Assembly: GCA_016717655.1 (NCBI GenBank)
Contig: JADKFC010000018.1
Span: 1-64,000, forward strand
Direction of reading: 5' to 3'
DNA: 64,000 bases
Origin: Saprospiraceae bacterium
Lineage (GTDB): Bacteria; Bacteroidota; Bacteroidia; Chitinophagales; Saprospiraceae
Numbering within the stretch: the stretch's first letter is position 1; every line of letters starts with the position of its first letter. Under the pieces are notes generated by a model. That model had not been told where the DNA came from. It did not search any database and saw only the letters and a list, made by a program, of their open reading frames with translations. Shown in pieces: positions 56,415 to 64,000 of this stretch. A program made the position numbers and the translations under genes.

Positions 56415-56786
56415 ATGAATAAGAGTAAACCCAAAACCTGTATGGTTTGCAATGAAAAAATCCTGGGAAGATCTGATAAACGATTCTGTTCTTCAGATTG
56501 CAGGACAGCCTATCACAATTCCCGCAACAGAAATGCTACTTTGTTTATGTCTGGAATCAACAGCATATTGAGAAAAAACAGACGAATATTGGCGGATTTA
56601 AATAGTAGTGGCAGGGCTAAAGTAAATAAAGACCAACTGGTTGAGGAAGGATTTAAATTTGCCTACCACACCAATGAGTTCGTTACGAAATCAGGCAAGA
56701 AGTATAAATTTTGCTACGAACAAGGGTATCTGGAGCTAGAGCCAGGCATTTTTGCACTTGTGGTCAAGCACGACTACGTTGTCTGA
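56415..56786 (+). CDS. Small zinc-ribbon protein of unknown function
   Basis: Protein of 123 residues. The N-terminus carries CMVCNEKILGRSDKRFCSSDC, a C-x2-C-x13-C-x4-C type treble-clef/zinc-ribbon motif, followed by RTAYHNSRNR. The central part is helical and basic; the C-terminal part reads YKFCYEQGYLELEPG. The family is widespread in Bacteroidota, often annotated as hypothetical. Nucleic-acid binding is plausible. Confidence 0.8.
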   Translation: MNKSKPKTCMVCNEKILGRSDKRFCSSDCRTAYHNSRNRNATLFMSGINSILRKNRRILADLNSSGRAKVNKDQLVEEGFKFAYHTNEFVTKSGKKYKFCYEQGYLELEPGIFALVVKHDYVV

Positions 56787-56789
56787 AAA

Positions 56790-56876
56790 TTACTTTTTCC
56801 AGAATAACGAAATCATAGTTATTGGCATTAAAATGATCAGCGCCATCAAAATTGACAATAATATCTTTCTGTCCAT
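56790..56876 (-). CDS. 28-residue single-span membrane peptide
   Basis: ATG at 56876 opens a 29-codon frame to TAA at 56790, encoding a short basic N-terminus (MDRK), one hydrophobic helix of about 20 residues (ILLSILMALIILMPITMISL) and a basic end (FWKK). This layout is that of a small inner-membrane protein. It lies in the interval between the convergent zinc-ribbon gene and the ATP-grasp gene, too short for most gene callers. No family recognised; expression is unproven. Confidence 0.45.
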   Translation of the reverse strand: MDRKILLSILMALIILMPITMISLFWKK

Positions 56877-56960
56877 TTGATTAAATTTTATAATACAAAG
56901 TTAGACAGGCCTTATTATTTAAATATCAAGGCAATATTATTTTAGCGTTAATTCAACCTA

Positions 56961-58160
56961 TTAATTTGTAGGCCTATCCTGTGCTGGCAGGCTGGCACGG
57001 AATTCATTTTTTATCCTTTCAGCGTCTTGGTCCAGCAGTTCCATGACCCTTTCCTGGCTTTCAGATCTTACGATCAGCCCAATATGGTGTTTTTTGTCGA
57101 GATGCCAAACAACTTCAGCATCATCAAAGGCTACTACCGAGGGTTTTTCGAACTTGCTTAAGGAAACGATGATACCTGCATAGTCGTCCTGTACCTTGGG
57201 CAATTTGTACTTTTTCCCTGTATGGGCAGCAATTTCAATTTTCGCCCATTCTGTCCAAAGATTAATGCCGGTGGCTTTTTCCACCATGTCCGACAAATGG
57301 GCTCCCCCTACCCTGGATGAGGTTTCTAGAAAGTAATATTTCCCGTCTTTACCTTTGATAAATTCAGTGTGAGAAGCACTAAAGACCATGCCAAATGACT
57401 TCATGATTTCTTCGTTCATTTGTTTTAGTTTTTGGTCTTCCCAGCTGTTAACTTTTAAGGTACAAGAGCGAAATATGCCTCCCCCATGGGCCACCTCGAA
57501 GGGTGTATTGAGATATTGGCTAACCTTAGAAAAGATGACCTTTCCATTAAAGGTAAGTGAGTCAACGTGGAACACATCACCAGGAGCAAATTTTTCAAGT
57601 AAGAAGGAATGCCTTTTGTCACCGAGCTGATGAAGTTTCTCCCACAATTCTTCTTTATTGTAAACCTTAGACATCCCTGTTGCTGAGGCCTGCCCTCTTG
57701 GTTTGAGAATCCAGGGCGCCTCCACTTTTTGGGTAAAGTCTTCAATGTCGCTGTCATGAAATAGGGAGGTAAATTCCGGTACCTGGATTCCGGCATCTTT
57801 AGCTTTGATTCTCATAGCCAGCTTATCTCTGAAATATCTGGCTGTCGATTCCCCCATACCATCAATCCTAAAATATTCTCTCAAATGAGCTGCCGCCTCT
57901 ACATCAAAATCATCCAGAGAAACAAGGATATCAAATTTTAATCTTCTCATGGTAAATGCAAGGCCATTGATAAGATCGTTCATATTCCATTGACCTTCTT
58001 CATCTTCCACCATATAGAAAGTTTCTGTAATACTTTCCCATGGCCAATTTTCTTTATCGAGGACGGTTGAAGTAATCAAATAAGCATTGTGGCCTTCAGC
58101 ATGGACCGCCTTTAGAAAATCTGAACCCTTAAAAAAACGTGAAATGCATAAAATATTCAT
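56961..58160 (-). CDS. ATP-grasp domain ligase
   Basis: Enzyme of 399 residues with an N-terminal Rossmann-like preATP-grasp domain (MNILCISRFFKGSDFL) and an ATP-grasp fold. APWILKPRGQASATGMSKV is the ATP-binding loop; FHVDSLTFNGKV and FLETSSRVGGAHLSDM carry the metal-binding Glu/Asn region. The group forms amide or thioester bonds through an acyl phosphate; the substrate is unknown. It is monocistronic. Confidence 0.88.
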   Translation of the reverse strand: MNILCISRFFKGSDFLKAVHAEGHNAYLITSTVLDKENWPWESITETFYMVEDEEGQWNMNDLINGLAFTMRRLKFDILVSLDDFDVEAAAHLREYFRIDGMGESTARYFRDKLAMRIKAKDAGIQVPEFTSLFHDSDIEDFTQKVEAPWILKPRGQASATGMSKVYNKEELWEKLHQLGDKRHSFLLEKFAPGDVFHVDSLTFNGKVIFSKVSQYLNTPFEVAHGGGIFRSCTLKVNSWEDQKLKQMNEEIMKSFGMVFSASHTEFIKGKDGKYYFLETSSRVGGAHLSDMVEKATGINLWTEWAKIEIAAHTGKKYKLPKVQDDYAGIIVSLSKFEKPSVVAFDDAEVVWHLDKKHHIGLIVRSESQERVMELLDQDAERIKNEFRASLPAQDRPTN

Positions 58161-58295
58161 AATTCTTCGCTTGATTTTACATGTTTAGATGGCAAAAAAA
58201 ATAAAATATGAAATGATATTTTTCTTTTAATACATGCGACAAAATAAGTAAAATCCAGACATTACTAAAATAATGAAATAAAAAAGAACAGGAAA

Positions 58296-59029
58296 TTACC
58301 TGACTTTAAAATCGAAGGTAATGCTGCCACATTGGCTTTCTATATCGGCACTGGAAAATAGGTACTTCGCAGCGCCTTTTTCGGCAAGTCTGATGAGTTT
58401 GGCGTCGAGTGTAGTTGAACCTTGTTGGGTGAATTTGGCAGAGCTTACTTTTCCATTGCTTCCAACACATACTTTTACTACAACCTTCCCTGTTTTTTGA
58501 GAGTTTTCACTCACTGCGGGTACTTCCAGTACTTTCCTTCCTGCTAGGCCTCCTCCTACTATGCCATTGCCCTTGCTAATGAAACCTAATGCTCCACCCT
58601 CCTCATTCTTTGTACCATCACCCTCTTGCCCTGAGCCGTTTTTTGTTTGCCAAACAGGTCGCCAAACTGTTTCTTTTTAGTGGCTACCACGTCTGCATTA
58701 TCTTGGGTTGCAGTTGATGGTGTAGTATTGCTGCCTGAAGCCGATGAAGTTTTTGAAGGAGGACTAGAGGTAGCAGGCTTGGCTACAGCAATAGGTTTTT
58801 CAAACACAGTTGTGGGTTTCGTAGCATTTTCTGACTGATTGGCTTCTTCAAGGGAGCTTACTTCCTGAACAGGAATCAATTCCGGTTGCTGAAATTCAAC
58901 TTCAATAGCGATAGGAATGAAGGTGGATCTTCTTAGAAACGTAAAATGTAAGGCTAAAAACAAGATAAGTGTATGCAACAAACCACTTATTATAACTCCT
59001 ATATAGTCCCTGTTTTCAGAATTTTCCAT
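58296..59029 (-). CDS. tonB: TonB-family energy-transducing protein, frameshifted
   Basis: Inner-membrane protein of about 244 residues linking the ExbBD motor to outer-membrane receptors. Residues 8-32 are the single membrane helix, followed by a Pro/Ser/Thr/Ala-rich periplasmic spacer. The raw frame ends early; one more base in the CCC run (58629-58631) continues GDGTKNEEGGALGF, a Gly-rich stretch, and the C-terminal domain with GKVVVKVCVGSNGKVSSAKF. It is downstream of two exbD and exbB in the same orientation. Confidence 0.87.
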
Positions 59030-59068
59030 TTATATAAGAAGGATTTACTTGCCTCCCATCAAGATACA

Positions 59069-59467
59069 TTATTGAGGGTCATTCAAAACCGCACGAATCT
59101 CATAACGATACGCAATGTCCATAACGGCAACCACTGATTCATTAGATGCTTGCCCTGAGGGAGAGATGTTCAATGTTGCATCTTTTCCCTTTGCTTTCTT
59201 TAAGGAAACAAGTCTTTTTTCCAAACCATCTAAGCTCAGGGCTTCCCCATTATAACTAAATCCATTATCCGCAGAAATAGCTACCCTGACGGGAGGTGTA
59301 TTGCTACGTGGCATTGTGCTCCTTCTTCCTGGAAGCTGCAAATTCAAGGCATTGGGAGTGACCATTGAAGAGGTAAGCATGAAAAAAATCAACAACAAGA
59401 AGATAATATCCGTAAGTGCGGACATATTAAAATCTGATTTTGGCTTTTGTTTTCTATATACTGCCAT
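59069..59467 (-). CDS. exbD: ExbD/TolR-family biopolymer transport protein (second copy)
   Basis: Membrane protein of 132 residues. One helix follows SDFNMSALTDIIFLLLIFFM with the essential Asp in LTDIIF; a periplasmic domain with RVAISADNGFSYNGEAL and YRYEIRAVLNDP follows. It is 2 bases downstream of a paralogous exbD and 40 bases upstream of the TonB-like gene. Confidence 0.93.
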   Translation of the reverse strand: MAVYRKQKPKSDFNMSALTDIIFLLLIFFMLTSSMVTPNALNLQLPGRRSTMPRSNTPPVRVAISADNGFSYNGEALSLDGLEKRLVSLKKAKGKDATLNISPSGQASNESVVAVMDIAYRYEIRAVLNDPQ

Positions 59468-59469
59468 GA

Positions 59470-59865
59470 TTAACTATGGGGTTGTGTTGCCAAAATGGCC
59501 CTCAATTTGAGGCCGCTGGCAATTTTCATAATGATATGCATTTTTTCGTAGGTTACCCCAGTTTCAGCTATAATGGAGATCGTGGCATTTTCCTTATTTT
59601 TGGAATAACGCACATAAGTAGCAACATCTTTTTCTATGGTTTCCCAGGAAGATGCTTTTCCATTAAAACTTACAGAATCATCCAACTTGATCATGACAGC
59701 GATATCAGTAGGTGCAACTGTTTTTGAATCTGATTCAGGTAAAGGCATATTTATCTGTACCATTTTAGAGGTAAGCATAAAAAAGATCAATAACAGAAAG
59801 ATGATATCTGTTAATGATGAGAGGTTAAACTCTGCCGTAACCTTACTTCTGCTTTTACTTAACAT
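59470..59865 (-). CDS. exbD: ExbD/TolR-family biopolymer transport protein (first copy)
   Basis: Membrane protein of 131 residues with the Asp-bearing helix AEFNLSSLTDIIFLLLIFFM and a periplasmic domain with SDSKTVAPTDIAVMIKLDD. The two ExbD copies share the N-terminal helix almost identically but differ strongly after it, so they are diverged paralogues, possibly forming a hetero-dimer. It follows exbB by 16 bases. Confidence 0.93.
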   Translation of the reverse strand: MLSKSRSKVTAEFNLSSLTDIIFLLLIFFMLTSKMVQINMPLPESDSKTVAPTDIAVMIKLDDSVSFNGKASSWETIEKDVATYVRYSKNKENATISIIAETGVTYEKMHIIMKIASGLKLRAILATQPHS

Positions 59866-59881
59866 GATTTGCTTTAAATGA

Positions 59882-60577
59882 TTATCGAGTAGGTTCCTGC
59901 AAAAGATCCATAAACTCGAGGGTTGAACGTTCCATCAAAAAGATAACTTGTTCTACTTTAGCCACCAAATAGTTATAGCCAACAAAAGAAAATATCCCTA
60001 TCACCAAACCTAAAGCTGTAGTAATCAAAGCTTGATAAATACCGCCAGCCAACACATCAGGAGTTACATTTTGCTCACTTGCCATCTTATAAAAGGCAAT
60101 GATCATACCTGTTACAGTACCCAAAAACCCAATCATTGGCGCTGCACCTGAAATACTGGCCAGGGTCGATAGGTTTTTTTCTAGTTTAAATACTTCCAGG
60201 TTACCTACGTTTTCAACAGCTGCATCAATATCCTTAAGAGGTTTGCCAATGCGCTGAAGTCCTTTTTCTACCATCCTGGCAACCGGAGTATCTGTAGATC
60301 TGCATAGGTTTTTAGCTCCTTCTATGTTGTTTGAAGCTACTGCCGCCCTGATGTTGTTAATAAAATTATCGTCAATTTTGCCTGCCTGAGAAATCGTCAG
60401 CCACCTTTCTACAAAAATGTAGACAGCAATGATAGAAAGTAATAATAAGACCAAAACATTGGCAACACCCAATGGACCTCCCAACAATATCAAATCAATC
60501 AGGTTTTGTTCTGATTGAACAGTTTCAGTTGTTGTAGTTGCAGCGTCCTGAAATAAGAAAAAGCTAAGGTTAAACAT
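59882..60577 (-). CDS. exbB: MotA/TolQ/ExbB-family proton channel
   Basis: Three-helix inner-membrane protein of about 231 residues, first in the exbB-exbD-exbD-tonB operon. ISGAAPMIGFLGTVTGMIIAF and IYQALITTALGLVIGIFSFV are the conserved TM2/TM3 segments forming the proton path. ATG at 60577 (MFNLSFFLFQDA) is preferred over an upstream start at 60649 because a -7 box lies at 60647-60654. Confidence 0.93.
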   Translation of the reverse strand: MFNLSFFLFQDAATTTTETVQSEQNLIDLILLGGPLGVANVLVLLLLSIIAVYIFVERWLTISQAGKIDDNFINNIRAAVASNNIEGAKNLCRSTDTPVARMVEKGLQRIGKPLKDIDAAVENVGNLEVFKLEKNLSTLASISGAAPMIGFLGTVTGMIIAFYKMASEQNVTPDVLAGGIYQALITTALGLVIGIFSFVGYNYLVAKVEQVIFLMERSTLEFMDLLQEPTR

Positions 60578-60646
60578 ATTACAGATTTTGTTTGAATTCA
60601 ATTTGTATAGCCCAAACGTAATTTGAGCAAGAGTTATTATCGACGG

Positions 60647-60654
60647 CAAATATA
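60647..60654 (-). promoter_or_regulatory. Candidate -7 box for the exbB operon
   Basis: Minus-strand TATATTTG fits TAnnTTTG, 70 bases before the exbB ATG at 60577. Confidence 0.4.
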
Positions 60655-60736
60655 CAAATTGAAAATATATATTATATAATTTTTTAATTTGAACTTAGTC
60701 AGAATAGTTTTTTCTCCATATTATCAATACTCCCCT

Positions 60737-60744
60737 TACTTTTG
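60737..60744 (+). promoter_or_regulatory. Candidate -7 box for dapF
   Basis: TACTTTTG fits TAnnTTTG only 5 bases before the ATG at 60749, implying a very short leader or leaderless mRNA. No clear -33 box. Confidence 0.35.
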
Positions 60745-60748
60745 CAGC

Positions 60749-61536
60749 ATGAATATCTTAACCTTGCCTTTTTATAAATACCAGGGCACCGGAAATGATT
60801 TTGTCATCATCGATGGTATAATCAATGACGTAAATTCAATTAATAATATTGTTGTTGCTAAATTGTGCGATAGAAAATTCGGTATTGGCGCCGATGGCTT
60901 GATGATTATTTCAAGACTTGAGGGCTTTGACTTCGAAATGATTTATTACAATTCAGATGGTGGTCTTAGCACTATGTGTGGCAATGGTGGAAGGTGTATT
61001 GCTGCTTTGGCCCATCAATTGGGTTATTGTAGACTTGAAGTTCATTTTCTGGCCGCTGATGGACCTCATTTCGCTTCTCTTGAAAGTGATGAGGTGGCTC
61101 TTGGCATGGCGAATGTTGAAGTGATTAACAAAATTAATCCATCCGATTATGTGCTGAATACGGGTTCACCTCATTATGTAAGTTTTACAGAGAAGAAAAA
61201 CCTTGAAAACATAGTAGAGGTAGGAAAAAAAATTCGGTACAGCGAAAATTATATTTCAGAAGGTATCAACGTCAATTTGTGTTTTTGGGATGGATCCATG
61301 CTCTATGTTGCCACCCTGAAAGAGGAGTTGAGGATGAAACCCTGAGTTGTGGCACAGGTGTAACAGCCGCTGCCTTGGCAGCAGCTTCTCATCTTGACCT
61401 CCAATCTCCTATCACAATACAGACGAAAGGAGGAAGACTAAGTGTTTCATTTCAAAGACAAGAAACATCTTATCATAAGGTCGTATTAAAAGGGCCGGCC
61501 ACCCTCGTATTCAAAGGCGAAATTGAAATCCAATGA
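60749..61536 (+). CDS. dapF: Diaminopimelate epimerase, frameshifted
   Basis: Converts LL- to meso-diaminopimelate for peptidoglycan and lysine. The start MNILTLPFYKYQGTGNDFV is typical; the first catalytic Cys is in TMCGNGGRC, the second in SCGTGVTAAAL. The frame breaks at 61316-61323 and resumes ERGVEDETLSCGTG after one extra base. Total about 262 residues, normal for DapF. Its stop overlaps the ATG of the CPBP gene (ATGA). Confidence 0.92.
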
Positions 61537-62498
61537 ACAACATGAGCTTTGTTCAGTCCGGTAAAGATCATCCATTCCACTGGGTGAATTATTTTTGGAG
61601 CGTACTTGCTGTAGGATGTGGGTACTTTTTGGGACAACTACCCATGGTTATAGTTCAGACCATAAAAATCAGAGAACACAAAATAGGCACAACAGATGTA
61701 AAAGCTTTTTTAAAAACCAATGACTTTTCGCTGCTGCACATTGATTACAACCTTGGTTTTTTGCTCATGTTATTAACCTTTGTGGGTGGATGGCTTGGAT
61801 ACCTGTTTTTATTAAAATGCAAAGAATTCGCTATTAAGTACCCTTACTTCAAGGAAAAAATTTGACTTTTCAAGGTTTTTTGCAGGTATGGGCATATGGC
61901 TTTTCCTTACGGTAATTGCAGAATTGTTCTTTTATTTTACCAATCCCGGTGCATACCGGTTTCAATTCCATCTTTCAGCATTTATCCCGCTTTTAATCAT
62001 TGGTATCCTACTTATACCTATCCAATCTGCTATGGAGGAGGTATTTTTCAGAGGGTATATTTTACAGGGCAGTTTTAAAGCCACCCAATCCATCATTTGG
62101 TCATTGGTGGTAAGTACCTGCTTTTTTTCTCTGGTGCACAGTGCCAACCCAGAAGTAGCAAAATTTGGATTTGCTACCATGCAGGTTTATTACTTAGGTG
62201 CAGGGCTGTTTCTGGCACTCCTGGCCATTGCTGATAACGGGCTGGAGTTATCCATTGGAATTCATACTGCCACCAATTTGTTTGGATCCATTGTATTGAA
62301 ATATGAAGGAAGTGTGCTTCAGACTGAAACCCTTTTGAGCAAAAAATGGTGAATCCATGGCCTATGACCATTTCTTTTTACCTTTGTGCCATTGTTTCCT
62401 GGTGGGTGCTATCAAAAAAATATGGCTTTTCGATTCAGGATATTTTGCCAGGAGGGAGTTTAAAATTGAACAAAAACCAGGAAAACCCAATTTCATAA
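61533..62498 (+). CDS. CPBP-family intramembrane metalloprotease, twice frameshifted
   Basis: Membrane protein of about 321 residues, related to Rce1/Abi (CPBP). Motif 1 is SAMEEVFFRGYI (E-E-x3-R), motif 2 is FSLVHSANPE and motif 3 is SIGIHTATNLFGS. One A too many in the six-A run at 61855-61860 splits the first third; one T too few in the run at 62333-62336 cuts the C-terminus, which continues KMVNPWPMTISFYL to a TAA at 62496. The start overlaps dapF by four bases. Confidence 0.85.
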
Positions 62499-62544
62499 TA
62501 GTATAAATCATACCGTTAAAAAGGTATTGCAGTAAATAAGATAC

Positions 62545-64000
62545 ATGGAAAATTATCCCAGGGATATATTCGAAAAACTAGAATTTAATAAGTTGCTGCA
62601 GTTGATAGCCGCAGAATGTTTGGGAGCAGACGGCAAACAAATCATACTGGATACAAGGCCTTTGACTCAGAAAGAAGAAATAGAAATCAGCCTCCATGAG
62701 ACAGATGAGTATAAAAAATGTATAGAAAGGGGAGCTGCCCTACCCTGCGGACCATATGAAAACATAGCCTCTGACTTATTTTTACTTTCTAAAGATGGCT
62801 ATGTCCTCGAAGTAGAATCCATTCAAAGGATCCATCGAATATTATTTTTGGGAACTCAGGTGTACAATTATTTTCAGGACTATATCATTCAGAAAGCGGC
62901 ACCTCATTTGTCCAAAATCGGATTATCGATTGACCTGGACAGCAGGTTGATCAAAGACATTGAGAGAATATTTGATGATGAAGGCAATGTAAGACCCAAT
63001 GCCTCTGAAGGATTGTTGAAGATATCAAAGGCCATTCAAAATAAAGAAAGAGAGACGGAAAAGACCTTTCACCAGGAATTGCTATTTTATCGTGAACGCG
63101 GATATCTGACAGAAGGATTTGAAACTATCAGAAACGGCAGAACTGTATTAATGGTTGCTGCAGAGTACAAAAGGAAGATTCCAGGCATCATTCACGATGA
63201 ATCTGCTACTGGAAAAACGGTCTTTATTGAACCTGAAAAGACCTTGGCTCTCAACAATGAGGTGCACAATCTTTATGCTGAAAGACGTGCTGAGATTTAT
63301 AAGATCATCAGAGAATTGTGTCATCAATTGAGGCCGTTTGGACCTTCTATTGAAGCTACATTTAAGTCCATTGTTACCTTAGACGCCGTCAGGGCTAAAG
63401 CAAGATTTGGATTAGCAACCCAGGCATCAAGGCCTACCATTGGAGGTAAGGCTGGTTTTGACCTCAAGGAAGCCAGAAATCCATTGCTATACTTACGACT
63501 GAAAGAGCTAGAAAGAAAGACCGTGAGTTTTGATTTGTCTTTGGATAAGACCAACCGGTTTTTAATTTTAAGTGGTCCCAATGCCGGCGGTAAATCAGTT
63601 ACCCTCAAAACCATAGGTCTGCTCCATCTCATGGCTCAAAGCGGTATTTTGGTTACAGCCAATGAAAATTCAAGAATGTCAATCTTCCATCACTTTTTTG
63701 CTGATATTGGAGACCAGCAAAGCCTGGAAGACGACCTAAGTACTTATAGTTCTCATTTGGCAAACATGAAGTATTTCCTGGAAAATGCCAATGATAAAAC
63801 CTTGGTTCTGATCGATGAATTCGGATCCGGAACTGATCCAAAGATTGGAGGAGGAATTGCCGAAGCGATTCTAAAAAAACTACAACAGATCAGGTGTTTT
63901 GGTACAGTAACCACACACTATTCTAACTTAAAATATTTTGCTTTCAAAAATCATGGCTTCATCAATGGAAGCATGGAATTCGACAAAAAAGGGCTCATTC
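62545..64000 (+). CDS. mutS2: MutS2 endonuclease, N-terminal part (cut by the window edge)
   Basis: MutS-homologue without mismatch recognition, acting in recombination control or ribosome rescue. The visible 485 residues run from MENYPRDIFEKLEFNKLLQL through the clamp/lever (GIIHDESATGKTVFIEPEKT) to the ATPase: Walker A LILSGPNAGGKSVTLKT, IGDQQSLEDDLSTYSSHL and Walker B LVLIDEFGSGTDPKIGG. The C-terminal KOW and Smr nuclease domains would lie beyond 64000. The frame is open to the edge. Confidence 0.93.
   Translation, partial: MENYPRDIFEKLEFNKLLQLIAAECLGADGKQIILDTRPLTQKEEIEISLHETDEYKKCIERGAALPCGPYENIASDLFLLSKDGYVLEVESIQRIHRILFLGTQVYNYFQDYIIQKAAPHLSKIGLSIDLDSRLIKDIERIFDDEGNVRPNASEGLLKISKAIQNKERETEKTFHQELLFYRERGYLTEGFETIRNGRTVLMVAAEYKRKIPGIIHDESATGKTVFIEPEKTLALNNEVHNLYAERRAEIYKIIRELCHQLRPFGPSIEATFKSIVTLDAVRAKARFGLATQASRPTIGGKAGFDLKEARNPLLYLRLKELERKTVSFDLSLDKTNRFLILSGPNAGGKSVTLKTIGLLHLMAQSGILVTANENSRMSIFHHFFADIGDQQSLEDDLSTYSSHLANMKYFLENANDKTLVLIDEFGSGTDPKIGGGIAEAILKKLQQIRCFGTVTTHYSNLKYFAFKNHGFINGSMEFDKKGLI

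Overview
The window looks like chromosomal DNA of a Bacteroidota bacterium, probably in the Saprospiria/Chitinophagia part of the phylum (inference). Supporting signs are a type IX secretion sorting domain, a TonB receptor paired with a DUF5689-type lipoprotein, DUF5683, DUF5916 and DUF3810 proteins, early futalosine-pathway menaquinone genes, -7 promoter boxes of the TAnnTTTG type and an absence of clear Shine-Dalgarno sites. Almost all genes are housekeeping or ordinary accessory genes. I found no rRNA, tRNA, CRISPR array, phage or insertion sequence. Layout: 1-2837 (minus) is a sphingolipid/inositol-lipid operon (CDP-alcohol phosphatidyltransferase, DUF4833-like protein, AUR1-like PAP2 enzyme, serine palmitoyltransferase cut by the window edge). 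3029-4535 holds mqnA and mtgA. 4540-11647 (minus) holds a coiled-coil protein, a pseudouridine synthase, a DUF5916 barrel, kdsC, iscX, fdx, corA and udk. 11717-16823 holds a nucleoside transporter, an S9 peptidase, an L,D-transpeptidase and a small helical protein. 16825-23338 (minus) is a maltose operon: PgmB, GH65 phosphorylase, a TauE/SafE permease, a GH13 lipoprotein and an SLC45-type transporter. 23417-26074 holds hscB, rseP and rsmE. 26075-26657 is the only long gene-free stretch; it has three hairpins and a 20-bp duplication that exactly spans two five-codon ORFs. 26658-32649 is a secreted EEP-family nuclease facing a TonB receptor and a three-module DUF5689-like lipoprotein. 32765-38621 holds a tRNA methyltransferase, an aldo/keto reductase and a tdh-kbl-isoaspartyl peptidase-nuclease operon. 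38767-49649 holds a T9SS thioredoxin-like protein, PolX, a DUF1573 lipoprotein, a UbiA/MqnP prenyltransferase, an MBL hydrolase, parAB, DUF5683, an AGMO-like hydroxylase and MsrB. 49685-58160 holds an orphan lipoprotein, threonine aldolase, DUF3810, a WG-repeat protein with an ECF sigma factor and a likely anti-sigma factor, YebC, a zinc-ribbon protein, a 28-residue membrane peptide and an ATP-grasp enzyme. 58296-60577 (minus) is an ExbB-ExbD-ExbD-TonB energiser. 60749-64000 holds dapF, a CPBP protease and mutS2 (cut by the right edge). A dominant technical feature is that about 20 otherwise intact genes are broken by single-base indels, mostly in homopolymer runs and densest at the left end. 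I read these as consensus sequencing errors, not gene decay, and report each such gene over its reconstructed full span. One apparent peptidase-nuclease fusion disappears once a nine-base run is shortened by one. The functional logic best supported is: bacterial sphingo/inositol lipid synthesis; phosphorolytic maltose use; and a possible extracellular nucleic-acid scavenging set (secreted nuclease, TonB receptor, OB-fold-like lipoprotein, with a TonB motor, a nucleoside permease and uridine kinase elsewhere in the window).
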